From assembly GCA_002427465.1 (NCBI GenBank), contig DIRC01000023.1:9752-27500 (forward strand): a stretch of 17,749 bases of DNA, read 5' to 3'. Position numbers and translations under genes: made by a program. Source of the stretch: Clostridiales bacterium UBA5446. GTDB lineage: Bacteria > Bacillota > Clostridia > Oscillospirales > Oscillospiraceae. Shown here piece by piece: positions 1 through 6,888 of the stretch; position 1 is the first letter of the stretch, and each line of letters begins with the position of its first letter. The notes under the pieces were generated by a model, which worked only from the letters and a program-made list of their open reading frames with translations, did not search any database and was not told the origin of the DNA.

Positions 1-9
1 GCTCGATAG

Positions 10-210
10 AGTACCGATCAAGTTCAAGCGCAACGAAGTGAACTCAGCATCACTATCCTGCAAAATGAGGCAGAATACACGGAATTGATACTTAAAATAG
101 AGAGACAGCATCTTCACAAACTGGAAGGTGCTGTTTTTAATGTTCAGCACAGAAAGGGAAGGTCCCCTGCGCTGGGGATGCGGCTGCCGCCGTGCGATAT
201 GATTGGTTGA
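10..210 (+). other. Possible coding remnant, unrecognised
   Basis: The frame starting at base 1 is open from just after a TAG at 7-9 to a TGA at 208-210. It has no convincing start codon or ribosome binding site. The N-terminal two thirds of the translation is charged, helix-prone and coiled-coil-like (for example QNEAEYTELILKIERQ), while the tail is not. It could be the decayed 3' end of a gene lying to the left, or a chance open frame. I recognise no family. The rest of 1-393 shows no other supportable gene; only the ribosome binding site of the following gene is clear. Confidence 0.2.
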
Positions 211-393
211 AGGCGCGAGTCGGCAATGTGCAAATTATAATGGTATTGCCGCTCTCCGTTCCCAAAGCCCTCTGCCCATGGTTTGCGCATATATCCAGAA
301 TATCTTTGCACAAATATGGCGCTTTTAGGATCATGCGCCAGGCAGAATAAATACCTCTGCTTTATCGCAAATTATCTTCGAGGTGATTTTATT

Positions 394-915
394 TTGCGTA
401 AAGCCATGATTTTTTTGTTTTTGTGCGTATGTCTTGCTTCATCGGCAGGAGCAGCGCCGGTATCGCCTGAAATTACCGCGCAGCCCGGGCAGGTGAATCC
501 GTACAAGACCCGTTCCGAACTTCTGATGGACGCGGCAAATTATACCGGCGTTTTTACGCCGGAACAAGCGGCGGAGGTGTGGGCAAAGGGACTTGAAATG
601 CGCAGCGCCGCCATGCAATACACTGTGATGACCGAACAGCTGAAAAAAGAATATGCCGGGCAGCTTGACGCCCTGCGTTCAAATTGGGTGACAGGCATGT
701 CAAGTCCTTCGGTACAGGGCCACATGATTACAAAGGTAAACAGAGCGGACGGCACGCACGCTGAGATCAGCCTGAAAATTGAAACATGGGCCGCATGCAG
801 TCCATCCGAGCTTTATGACGCAAAGCTATGGCTGATCCGCGAAGGAGAGTTCTGGCGCATTGACCGCATTTGGACAGATGAAAGGCTGTATCCTTACACG
901 TTTTACAAGCCCTGA
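394..915 (+). CDS. Small secreted protein of unknown function (TTG start)
   Basis: Predicted exported protein of 173 residues. I chose the TTG at 394 because an AGGTG ribosome binding site lies at 381-385, eight bases upstream, and because translation from there begins with a textbook signal peptide: MRKAM, a hydrophobic FLFLCVCLASSA core, then a likely cleavage near A-G-A-A around residue 21. An upstream TTG at 283 in the same frame would bury this signal inside the protein, so I reject it. The mature part has a helical N-terminal half and a C-terminal half alternating short strands (ISLKIETWA, KLWLIREGEFWRIDRIW), reminiscent of an NTF2-like fold. That resemblance is inference; no family is recognised. 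A remnant of a MinD-like gene follows immediately. No terminator is obvious. Confidence 0.7.
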   Translation: MRKAMIFLFLCVCLASSAGAAPVSPEITAQPGQVNPYKTRSELLMDAANYTGVFTPEQAAEVWAKGLEMRSAAMQYTVMTEQLKKEYAGQLDALRSNWVTGMSSPSVQGHMITKVNRADGTHAEISLKIETWAACSPSELYDAKLWLIREGEFWRIDRIWTDERLYPYTFYKP

Positions 916-916
916 A

Positions 917-1062
917 AGCCGGCAATATGTTGAAACAGCCAGACGTTTCGGCGTTCCCTGCGCCGTATGCATAAATAAGTATAACGGCAATGCCGCCGCC
1001 AACGAAATCGAAAGCTGCTGCGCGGTTTATAGATCACGGTCGCCGGGGGAATCCCTTATGAT
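917..1062 (+). pseudogene. Fragment of a MinD-superfamily (Mrp/NifH-like) P-loop ATPase
   Basis: Bases 917-1024 translate to a stretch including VETARRFGVPCAVCINKY and ending near IESCCA. Bases 1033-1062, in another frame, give ITVAGGIPYD. From memory, these two blocks occur in this order in clostridial MinD-superfamily ATPases that carry ferredoxin domains: the nucleotide-base-binding 'NK.D' region, the 'IE.YC' helix, then 'G.IPYD'. Here the Asp after INK is replaced (INKYNG). The two blocks are separated by a frameshift, and the Walker A part, ferredoxin insert and C-terminus are all missing. It is squeezed between the secreted-protein gene (stop at 915) and the 3' end of the opposing membrane-protein gene (1068). 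A short relic of a once longer gene is the simplest reading. Confidence 0.55.
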
Positions 1063-1067
1063 AAAAG

Positions 1068-1748
1068 CTATTGTTCTTCTTCGTAATCCGGGCCTTGTCC
1101 GGCGTCTATGGGAGGCTGCCCGGCGGCGCCTCCGTGCGCTTCGCCGGAAGCCTCCGGAGTAGTGGTTCCGCCGCTGCCCCGAGCCTCGGGGACAGGGCCG
1201 GCGGCGCTCATAACCGAATCGCTGCTATGCTCGTGCTTTGATTTCGGGATTATCCAGTTGACGAGAAGCGCCACCACGATGCCGATGAGGGTTTCAAGCG
1301 TGCGGTTGGCGGCGTATTCAAGGGCGCTTGCGTCGCCGATCCGCATCACGGTCACACTGAGAAAGACAATGCATGAAAAGGCGGTTGTGGACGGCTTGCG
1401 TATCAGCAGCGTGATCTCCATCAGGGGGATAAGCATAAGCGCGATGATCAGGTAATAGAACGGGAGATTGTTGATCACACCGGATAATTGTGAAAAGAAA
1501 AGGCAGATGGCGCCCAGGGCTCCGCCTATGATGGTGCCGATGATCCTGTTAAATGCAAAGAGCAGGCTTTTATCCTTGGTGGACTGCATGCAGATGATGA
1601 CGGTAATCATGGAAAAAACGATGGATACGCCGCCACGGAGGTAGCCGATGATTGCGCAGATATATACAGCTATGACAGTTTTTATGATTCGAAGGCCGAC
1701 GTGCAGCTCCGGTTTTTCGTTCGTGTCAAAAAAATGGAAATTTCTCAT
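1068..1748 (-). CDS. FUSC / aromatic acid exporter family membrane protein
   Basis: A 226-residue inner-membrane protein resembling the N-terminal membrane domain of FUSC/ArAE-type (DUF939-like) proteins, which in characterised relatives export aromatic carboxylic acids. About five or six hydrophobic segments lie between residues 20 and 167 (around 20-36, 42-55, 68-86, 95-116, 122-135 and 150-167). The N-terminal 'GLRIIKTVIAVYIC' and the 'FNRIIGTIIGGALGA' block (residues 66-80), with an 'ANRTLETLIGIVVALLVNW' repeat of it (147-165), are typical of the family. The start ATG at 1748 lies just after an in-frame stop, so no longer N-terminus is possible; no good ribosome binding site is seen. The tail (about 175-226) is Gly/Ala/Pro-rich and ends in acidic residues, which is unusual and possibly acquired. 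Substrate unknown. Confidence 0.75.
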   Translation of the reverse strand: MRNFHFFDTNEKPELHVGLRIIKTVIAVYICAIIGYLRGGVSIVFSMITVIICMQSTKDKSLLFAFNRIIGTIIGGALGAICLFFSQLSGVINNLPFYYLIIALMLIPLMEITLLIRKPSTTAFSCIVFLSVTVMRIGDASALEYAANRTLETLIGIVVALLVNWIIPKSKHEHSSDSVMSAAGPVPEARGSGGTTTPEASGEAHGGAAGQPPIDAGQGPDYEEEQ

Positions 1749-1922
1749 ATTTGTTCAATGGCGTTGCGCCAATTCGCTCCTATCTGGTAAGATGATATTG
1801 ACCCGGCAGTCCGGGATGCCTAAAGAGGCATTCTGCCGATTGATCAAGAGGTCTGCAATAAAGAAAGGCGCGGACGCAGCCGAGTTTATCGTATTATAGC
1901 CGAAAAAGCAAGGGAGCTGACT

Positions 1923-2456
1923 ATGCGACTGTTTATTGCCGTTAACTTTGACGGGCAGACAAAAGAAAATCTGCTGCTATTGCAAAGCCGCCTGCGAAAG
2001 TTGGGATCGGGAAGCTTCTCCCGGCCTGAAAACCTGCATCTGACCCTGGCCTTTCTGGGCGAGGTCGCCCCCCGGCGTGTGGCAGTGATCTGCCGTCTGA
2101 TGGATCAGATAACCTTTTCAGTTTTGCGCCTTACTTTTGACCATTTAGGCTGCTTTAAGCGGGAGGGGGGAGACATCTGGTGGGCAGGGCTTGCCCCGAA
2201 CAGGGCGCTGACTGATTTGCAAGAGGAGCTGTCCCGGCGGCTCACGGACGCGGGCTTTCCATTAGAGTGTCGTCGTTTCTCCCCACACATCACCCTGGCT
2301 CGGCGGGTTGTGCTGATGGAAGAACCCGATAAAAACAAGCTGTTGGAAGCGCCATTTTCCACGGATGCCGACAGTGTCAGCCTCATGCTGTCGGAAAAAA
2401 AGGACGGCAAATTGACGTATACCCAGCAATATGCGGCATACGCGCAAAAGGATTAA
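1923..2456 (+). CDS. thpR: RNA 2',3'-cyclic phosphodiesterase (2'-5' RNA ligase family)
   Basis: A 177-residue cytoplasmic protein of the 2H phosphoesterase family, historically named 2'-5' RNA ligase (LigT). The family hydrolyses 2',3'-cyclic phosphate RNA ends to 2'-phosphates. Both HxTx catalytic motifs are present: H39-L-T-L and H122-I-T-L, about 80 residues apart as expected. The N-terminal MRLFIAV strand and the 'PENLHLTLAFLGEV' block are diagnostic, and the length is normal. The ATG at 1923 follows a GGGAG ribosome binding site by about seven bases. The 174 bases between this gene and the divergent membrane-protein gene contain no recognised gene. A weak extended -10 (TGGTAAGAT, about 1786-1794) might drive thpR. 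Confident assignment. Confidence 0.93.
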   Translation: MRLFIAVNFDGQTKENLLLLQSRLRKLGSGSFSRPENLHLTLAFLGEVAPRRVAVICRLMDQITFSVLRLTFDHLGCFKREGGDIWWAGLAPNRALTDLQEELSRRLTDAGFPLECRRFSPHITLARRVVLMEEPDKNKLLEAPFSTDADSVSLMLSEKKDGKLTYTQQYAAYAQKD

Positions 2457-2810
2457 ACGAAAGACATGCAGCCGCCGGAAATGATAAGCAAACCGCCCGC
2501 GTCCAGATAAGACTCATGGGCGGCGAAATTCCATCCTGCGCGCCCGTGAAAAAATGCCCGTTCTTCCTATGGAAGACGAGCGAACTTCCTGCGGCACGGC
2601 ATTTATTCCAAGGGGGAATCGGTCATCCCCCATCCGTGCCTTACAAAGTTGTCATGATTATACAAGGTAAGCGCGTCAAAGTCAAGAAGCCGGCCCTTTC
2701 TGCGGTTGATGGAGTTCAAGTCGCCCGATCTCCGCGGAACGTCAGGCTGAGGATGGCATGACTTATATATGATAACGGCTTATCCAAATATACGGACATG
2801 AAAGAAAGTC
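2457..2810 (+). other. 354-bp intergenic stretch without a recognisable gene
   Basis: A frame open at 2516-2761 gives 81 residues with no ribosome binding site and no family resemblance; I do not call it. Given the decayed acetyltransferase immediately downstream, this segment may also be old, degraded coding sequence, but I could not match any part of it on either strand. No hairpin with a T-run is apparent. Confidence 0.4.
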
Positions 2811-3085
2811 GTGACCATAACGGCGTACAAAATTGACAGCGAGCACATTTGCTGCGGTATAACCGACAAAAAGCGCGAGACCTGCGCATCTTAAAAAAGG
2901 CGTGGATGAAAGCGCTTATGCAAAGGGGCTGATCTTTCGGGAGCCGGACGCAAGGGACAAGGTTGTTGATCGAATATATCCCAGCCGAAAAAGGTATAGT
3001 GCTGTATTATACCAGCCAGTGCCACGCCCCGACAAATATGAGCCGGTTGTCGCCTGGCTTGCGAAGGCGCGGGGCGCTTACATAA
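2811..3085 (+). pseudogene. Decayed YoaP-like GNAT N-acetyltransferase
   Basis: Pieces of one protein family appear in order but in shifting frames. Frame from the GTG at 2811: IDSEHICCGITDKK, to a TAA at 2892-2894. Next frame: LKKAWMK (about 2891-2911). Next: AKGLIFREPDARDKV (about 2920-2964). Next: LIEYIPAEKGIVLYYTSQC (about 2966-3022). Finally PRPDKYEPVVAWLAKARGA (about 3021-3077). These correspond, from memory, to the N-terminus ('KEHICCAI.DKK'), the 'IEY.PAEK' segment and the C-terminal thioredoxin-like 'YY..QCP' segment of YoaP-like acetyltransferases of about 250 residues. Direct joining of 'PAEK' to 'GIVLYY' implies loss of roughly 100 residues, including the acetyl-CoA-binding core. 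One of at least three frame changes lies at a run of six A residues (2893-2898). The gene is clearly inactive. Confidence 0.65.
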
Positions 3086-3088
3086 AAC

Positions 3089-3122
3089 AAAGGCGCAGGC
3101 GCACTTTGCGCCTGCGTCTTTT
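3089..3122. terminator. Strong bidirectional hairpin terminator
   Basis: A 15-bp stem (3089-3103 with 3107-3121, one G-T wobble at 3093/3117) encloses a CTT loop and ends in TTTT on the plus strand. Reading the minus strand, the stem is followed by TTTGTTTTAT. It lies just after the decayed acetyltransferase and just past the stop of the opposing two-helix membrane protein gene (3149), so it can terminate both directions. Confidence 0.85.
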
Positions 3123-3148
3123 ACGACCTATAGCCTTATGGCGATTTG

Positions 3149-3391
3149 TTATTCTGCCTCGTCCTGAGGTGGCTTCTCTGAAGGCCGGCTGTCCGGCGAA
3201 CTTTTCGTCTGGGCATGAAGCATGGCAATCAGGCTGAATACAAAGACAGCGCAGCCGGCGCAAAGCGTAAGGACGCCGGCAGGCATATTCCAGCCCTTTT
3301 CCCCCGACATCATCAAAATGCCGCCGATGAACAGCAGGCTGCCCGCCAGCATCGCCGGAACATACAGAACATAGTTTTTCTTTTTCATCAT
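3149..3391 (-). CDS. Small two-helix membrane protein, function unknown
   Basis: An 80-residue protein with a positively charged start (MMKKK), two hydrophobic segments (about residues 8-28 and 37-60) separated by a short polar turn 'SGEKGWN', and a charged, Pro/Ser-rich tail (61-80) ending in acidic residues. By the positive-inside tendency both ends are probably cytoplasmic. A strong GGAGG ribosome binding site lies seven bases before the first of two tandem ATG codons (3391 and 3388), which is good evidence that it is translated. Its own transcript ends at the hairpin at 3089-3122. I recognise no named family; monocistronic context gives no functional clue. Confidence 0.75.
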   Translation of the reverse strand: MMKKKNYVLYVPAMLAGSLLFIGGILMMSGEKGWNMPAGVLTLCAGCAVFVFSLIAMLHAQTKSSPDSRPSEKPPQDEAE

Positions 3392-3556
3392 GTATCCTCC
3401 ATATTCCAGGGTTATACAAATTCCTGATTAGAAATATACCATACGGAGGGCTCGAAAGAAGGATAACTGAGATAAATCATGGAAAGTTGAATCAGCCGGC
3501 CGCGATGCGGCAGGCGGCCTGGGGGTCAGCCAATTGCCGGATGTCCTGAATAACGA

Positions 3557-3985
3557 TTAGATAAACTGTTTAATCTCCGTCACGTTTTTTTCCTCAAACT
3601 TGAGCAGCCGCTGCATGAGATCGCGGCCGGCGGGTTCGGCATCCTGGTACTTTCGCAGATTTCTAAGGGCCTGGATAATCCCCATTGTGCTGCCGACCGT
3701 CATCATTTCCGCGATATGGGAGCTGGATTTGTCGGTCAGCGTCTGCATATTGATCATCAGATACGTTTTCATTTTTTCAAGGGCGCCGATGCCCTTTTCA
3801 TCATAACCGTTTTGGCGGAGCAATTGATCAGCCGCCCTGTGAATGGCTTCATATTCGTCATACTGGGACTGCATCTGCCGCCTGAAATTGGCGTCCTCGC
3901 AGAATTCGAGCAGCTGCTTTATCGTGATAACGCCCATCTGAGAGTTTTGGTAGATAAAATTGAGAAGTTCGGCATTTCCCTGCAT
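3557..3985 (-). CDS. Conserved all-helical (possibly ferritin-like) protein of unknown function
   Basis: A 142-residue, soluble, almost entirely helical protein without signal peptide or membrane segments. Conserved-looking blocks are 'ELLNFIYQNSQMGVITIKQLL' at the N-terminus, 'LLRQNGYDEKGIGALEKMKTYL' (about 55-76), 'SSSHIAEMMTVGSTMGII' (87-104) and a C-terminal 'LLKFEEKNVTEIKQFI'. Similar proteins of this size are common, unnamed, in clostridial genomes. The pattern of four helices with regularly spaced Glu/His resembles ferritin-like proteins, but I cannot identify a full metal-ligand set. The start ATG at 3985 has an AAAGGAG ribosome binding site about nine bases upstream. It is likely monocistronic: the next gene on the same strand stops at 4034 with only 48 bases between, so read-through from the repair operon is possible. 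Confidence 0.8.
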   Translation of the reverse strand: MQGNAELLNFIYQNSQMGVITIKQLLEFCEDANFRRQMQSQYDEYEAIHRAADQLLRQNGYDEKGIGALEKMKTYLMINMQTLTDKSSSHIAEMMTVGSTMGIIQALRNLRKYQDAEPAGRDLMQRLLKFEEKNVTEIKQFI

Positions 3986-4033
3986 AGTATCACGCTCCTT
4001 TATGTTAGTGTGCGCGATACGAGTTCAAAGCAT

Positions 4034-4729
4034 TCAGGAGAATCCTGCGGCAGGCCCCGCCGCAGCGTGAAGGCCCGGTGATTTTGTTTTGGGCGCAGGG
4101 TCTGTCATGCCGGCGCAGGCGCCGCCGGCGATCGCCCAGAGATACAGGCTTGCCACCGTGGCGCAGGGGGAATACCGGCGCTGGTATTTGGCAAAAAGCC
4201 GGGGCGTGATTTTGCGATGGCGGTAAAGCATCCGCAATCCGCGCTGGATGGCCAGGTCATCCCAGCTGAGGATATCCGGCCGCTGCATGGAAAAGATCAT
4301 GAGCATTTCCGCCGTCCAGGGGCCGATCCCCCTGAGCCGGGTCAGCCGCGCGCAAACCGCGTCATCCGGCAGAGTGTGCAGTTCGGCCAGATCCAAGCCG
4401 CCGTTCACTATGCTGTCGGCCGCTTCTTTAATGTAAGTTGCCTTCCGCATGGATATTCCGCAGGCCTGCAGCGTTTCCGCCGGCGCCGCCCCGAGGGTTT
4501 CCGCCGTGAATGGCGAAAAGCGCTCCGCCATACGGCGCCAGATCGTCTCCTGCGCCTTTGTGGAAATCTGCTGCCCTACAATGGCGTTGACCAGCGCCAT
4601 GAACAGATCGGGGATGACTCCGCGATGGATATACCCGATTTCATCAATTGCGGCGCCCAATATGGGGTCCCGGGATTTGAGCCATTGAATTTCCTTATCG
4701 CCATATTCGAAATACCGGGCGTCAGGCAT
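4034..4729 (-). CDS. DNA-3-methyladenine glycosylase II (AlkA-type, HhH-GPD)
   Basis: A 231-residue base-excision repair glycosylase that removes alkylated purines such as 3-methyladenine. The 'LVNAIVGQQIS' block (47-56) opens the HhH-GPD fold. The helix-hairpin-helix is 'LTRLRGIGPWTAEMLMIF' (129-146). The catalytic Asp is probably D158 in 'SWDDLAIQRG', by alignment with the second Asp of the AlkA 'DDYLIKQ' motif. It lacks the extra N-terminal domain of E. coli AlkA, as is usual for short Firmicute members. The normal family end is near 'DPAPKTK' (about 216); about 15 Ala/Gly/Pro residues follow, perhaps a 3' drift after loss of the original stop. The start overlaps the end of ogt by 8 bases, so the two are translationally coupled in one alkylation-repair operon. 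No Ada-like regulator is nearby. Confidence 0.92.
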   Translation of the reverse strand: MPDARYFEYGDKEIQWLKSRDPILGAAIDEIGYIHRGVIPDLFMALVNAIVGQQISTKAQETIWRRMAERFSPFTAETLGAAPAETLQACGISMRKATYIKEAADSIVNGGLDLAELHTLPDDAVCARLTRLRGIGPWTAEMLMIFSMQRPDILSWDDLAIQRGLRMLYRHRKITPRLFAKYQRRYSPCATVASLYLWAIAGGACAGMTDPAPKTKSPGLHAAAGPAAGFS

Positions 4730-5189
4730 GGCGTTTTTCCAGCTCCAGCAAAAGCTTCTTTATGGGCAGCCCCCCGCCATAGCCCGTCAGGCTGCCGTCC
4801 CGGCCCACGACACGGTGGCAGGGTACAATGATGGCGATGGGATTGCGGTTGTTGGCCATACCAACCGCCCGGCAGGCTTTCGGGCTTCCGGTCTCAACGG
4901 CCACATCCTGATAGCAGCGTGTTTCACCAAAAGGGATGGCCTGCAGGGCCTTCCAGACGGCGACCTGAAACGCTGTGCCCTGTAAATTGAGCGGCAGGTC
5001 AAAGACTTTCCGCCTGCCCTCAAAATATTCCGCAAGCTGCGCCGCCGCCTGCCGGATCAGCGGGGTCTCGGCAGCCGCGTAGCCGTCAGGGGTTTTCTCG
5101 CTGCAAAAAAACACGTGGGATATTGCACCGTCGTCTTCGGCAATCCCGATTTTGCCCACGGGATAATCGTAAAAGAATACGTTTTTCAT
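4722..5189 (-). CDS. ogt: Methylated-DNA--protein-cysteine methyltransferase
   Basis: A 155-residue suicide enzyme that transfers the methyl group of O6-methylguanine (or O4-methylthymine) to its own cysteine. The active site 'IVPCHRVVGRDGSLTGYGGG' is intact, with nucleophile C124. The helix-turn-helix Arg-finger region 'CRAVGMANNRNPIAIIVP' (106-123) and the 'GTAFQVAVWKALQAIPFGET' block (71-90) are canonical. Length is normal, with the short RNase H-like N-terminal domain. The ATG at 5189 has a very strong AAGGAGGGG ribosome binding site six bases upstream. First gene of a two-gene repair operon with the AlkA-type glycosylase (8-base overlap), probably driven by the promoter at 5225-5254. Confidence 0.95.
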   Translation of the reverse strand: MKNVFFYDYPVGKIGIAEDDGAISHVFFCSEKTPDGYAAAETPLIRQAAAQLAEYFEGRRKVFDLPLNLQGTAFQVAVWKALQAIPFGETRCYQDVAVETGSPKACRAVGMANNRNPIAIIVPCHRVVGRDGSLTGYGGGLPIKKLLLELEKRHA

Positions 5190-5224
5190 CAGGCCCCTCC
5201 TTGTTTTTTCATAATGTTTCGTCC

Positions 5225-5254
5225 ATTATACCGTACCGGGGCAAGCCTTGCCTA
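5225..5254 (-). promoter_or_regulatory. Probable promoter of the ogt-glycosylase operon
   Basis: On the minus strand a perfect TATAAT (5225-5230) lies 36 bases before the ogt start codon. An 18-base spacer separates it from TAGGCA (5249-5254; four of six match TTGACA). No inverted repeat or operator is evident around it. Confidence 0.5.
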
Positions 5255-5351
5255 GAGGCGGCGCACAATTTTCTGACGTTTTTTTTGCGGCGGCGAAGCG
5301 CCGGACACGGCTGTTTCTAATATCTGCCGCTGCGCTTTGCCTGTTGAATAT

Positions 5352-5381
5352 TTGACAAGCAATGCCCTGCGAGGGTATAAT
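5352..5381 (+). promoter_or_regulatory. Near-perfect sigma-70 promoter of rpoN
   Basis: Exact TTGACA (5352-5357), 18-base spacer, exact TATAAT (5376-5381). It lies 85 bases before the rpoN ATG at 5466. It is the best promoter in the window, implying strong or constitutive transcription of the sigma-54 gene, unless a repressor acts in the leader. Confidence 0.85.
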
Positions 5382-5465
5382 TTGATTATACAATATAAAA
5401 ACTGTGCCGCGCAAAGAGAGAAATGGCCATAGGGTCAATAAGGCGGATTGTTAGGGGGGTGGAGC

Positions 5466-6785
5466 ATGAAAATCTCATTGTCGCAGGAGCAGCGGCCCGT
5501 TTTGGGTCAGAAAATGCAAATGTCCATGCAGCTTTTACAGATGAACGCCATGGAGCTTGACACGCACCTGCGCAATCTGGCCCTTGAAAATCCGCTGATC
5601 GATATTAAGCCGCCGGAATCAGGGATCGAATGCTCGCTGCGGGCTGTACCGACCGGCAGCCGGTCAAAGTCGAAGCAGGACGGCGATGCCCCGGAGTTTC
5701 TGCGCCCCGCACAGAATTACGAGTCGCTCCGGGATTCGATCCGGGAGCAGATCGCCGGACTTCGCGTCCCCGAAATGATGCGCAGGGAGCTGTCCTATCT
5801 GTCGGGGGAAATGGACGAGCGGGGGTATCTTCCGCCGGACTGCATCCAGCCGTCGATTTTTTGCAGCTCCCGGGAAAGGTATGAAAACGCCGTCAAGGTG
5901 TTCCAGTCTCTTGAGCCGGCCGGCGTCGGCGCCCGCAGCCTTTCGGAGTGCCTATGCATCCAGCTTCGCCGGAAGGGCTGCGAGGACGACCTGCCATATA
6001 CAATCTGCGGCGGCTACCTGGACCGGCTGGCAAAGGGGCAGCTCAACCATATTTCGAAGGCTCTGGGCGTGCCGATTCGGCGCGTAGCCGAGGCGAAGGA
6101 AATCATCGCCGGTCTGGAGCCACGCCCTTCCAACGGGTTTAGCGACGGGGAAGAGATCCCATACGTACTGCCGGACGTGGAGATCATAGAACGGGAAGAG
6201 GGCTTTATACTCGTCACAGCGGACAAATATCTCCCGACCTGTACAATAGACGCCTATTACTCCGAGATGGCCGAGAGCGAACGGCTATCAGACGAGGAGA
6301 GGGAATATTTCCGCGAAAAGCTGGCGCAGGCCAAATGGGCTATCGATTGCGTGCGCCGCCGCAGGGACACGCTGGTTTCCTGCGCCGAAGCCATCGTTCG
6401 GGCTCAGTCCCGGTTTTTCAGGGACGGCCATTCGCCCCTGCGCCCCCTTACCATGACGGCGCTTGCGGAAACCCTCGGCGTAAACGTATCCACCGTTTCC
6501 AGGGCGGTGAACGGAAAATACCTGCTCTGCCGATGGGGAACATTCCCTTTTTCCGACTTCTTTGCGCCGGAAATCCACAGCGGGAACGGCGGAACCAGCT
6601 TTGACGCCATTTCCGAAATTAAGACGATCATCGCCGATGAGAACACGGGCAAGCCGTTTAGCGACCGGAAGATCGCGGAAATGCTGGCGCAAAAGGGCCT
6701 GAAGGTCTCCAGGCGAACCATAGCAAAATACCGTGAGCGCGAAATGATCCCGCCGGCTTCCGCCAGGCGCTCGGGCCGGCGCTGA
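5466..6785 (+). CDS. rpoN: RNA polymerase sigma-54 factor
   Basis: A 439-residue alternative sigma factor that recognises -24/-12 promoters and needs enhancer-binding ATPases to open DNA. Region I is the Gln/Leu/Met-rich 'SLSQEQRPVLGQKMQMSMQL' segment (residues 4-23), ending in 'ALENPLIDI' (39-47), which contacts activator and -12 DNA. The core-binding domain follows (about 85-250; 'LEPAGVGARSLSECL' at 149-163). The DNA-binding HTH is around 329-350 ('MTALAETLGVNVSTVSRAV'). The RpoN box is SRRTIAKYRE (415-424; consensus ARRTVAKYRE). ATG 5466 is chosen over an upstream in-frame TTG (5448) because an AGGGGGG ribosome binding site lies just before it and the region I motif follows directly. Length is normal for Firmicutes. 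No enhancer-binding protein or -24/-12 promoter was found in the window, so its regulon lies elsewhere. Confidence 0.97.
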   Translation: MKISLSQEQRPVLGQKMQMSMQLLQMNAMELDTHLRNLALENPLIDIKPPESGIECSLRAVPTGSRSKSKQDGDAPEFLRPAQNYESLRDSIREQIAGLRVPEMMRRELSYLSGEMDERGYLPPDCIQPSIFCSSRERYENAVKVFQSLEPAGVGARSLSECLCIQLRRKGCEDDLPYTICGGYLDRLAKGQLNHISKALGVPIRRVAEAKEIIAGLEPRPSNGFSDGEEIPYVLPDVEIIEREEGFILVTADKYLPTCTIDAYYSEMAESERLSDEEREYFREKLAQAKWAIDCVRRRRDTLVSCAEAIVRAQSRFFRDGHSPLRPLTMTALAETLGVNVSTVSRAVNGKYLLCRWGTFPFSDFFAPEIHSGNGGTSFDAISEIKTIIADENTGKPFSDRKIAEMLAQKGLKVSRRTIAKYREREMIPPASARRSGRR

Positions 6786-6817
6786 GACCGGTTCGCTTCT
6801 TCATTTGCCGATAAAAC

Positions 6818-6853
6818 GGGAAGGTGCCTTTATCCCAATAAAAGGCCCTTCCC
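6818..6853. terminator. Bidirectional terminator between rpoN and the DUF169 gene
   Basis: GGGAAGG-GCCTTT pairs with AAAGGC-CTTCCC through one mismatch, around a loop containing ATCCCAAT. On the minus strand the stem is followed by GTTTTAT; on the plus strand by a short TTT. It lies 32 bases after the rpoN stop and 35 bases past the stop of the convergent gene. Confidence 0.7.
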
Positions 6854-6888
6854 CTTTGCCGTCGGAAATGTAATTTAAATCGCGTGGG

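Noticed and set aside
283..393. Upstream TTG start for the secreted-protein gene
   Set aside because: It has no ribosome binding site and would place a clear signal peptide 37 residues inside the protein; TTG 394 fits better.
1648..1899. 83-codon plus-strand frame before thpR
   Set aside because: The first part is antisense to the FUSC gene and the rest has no recognisable features.
2516..2761. 81-codon plus-strand frame
   Set aside because: No ribosome binding site, no recognisable family, and it lies in a region next to decayed DNA.
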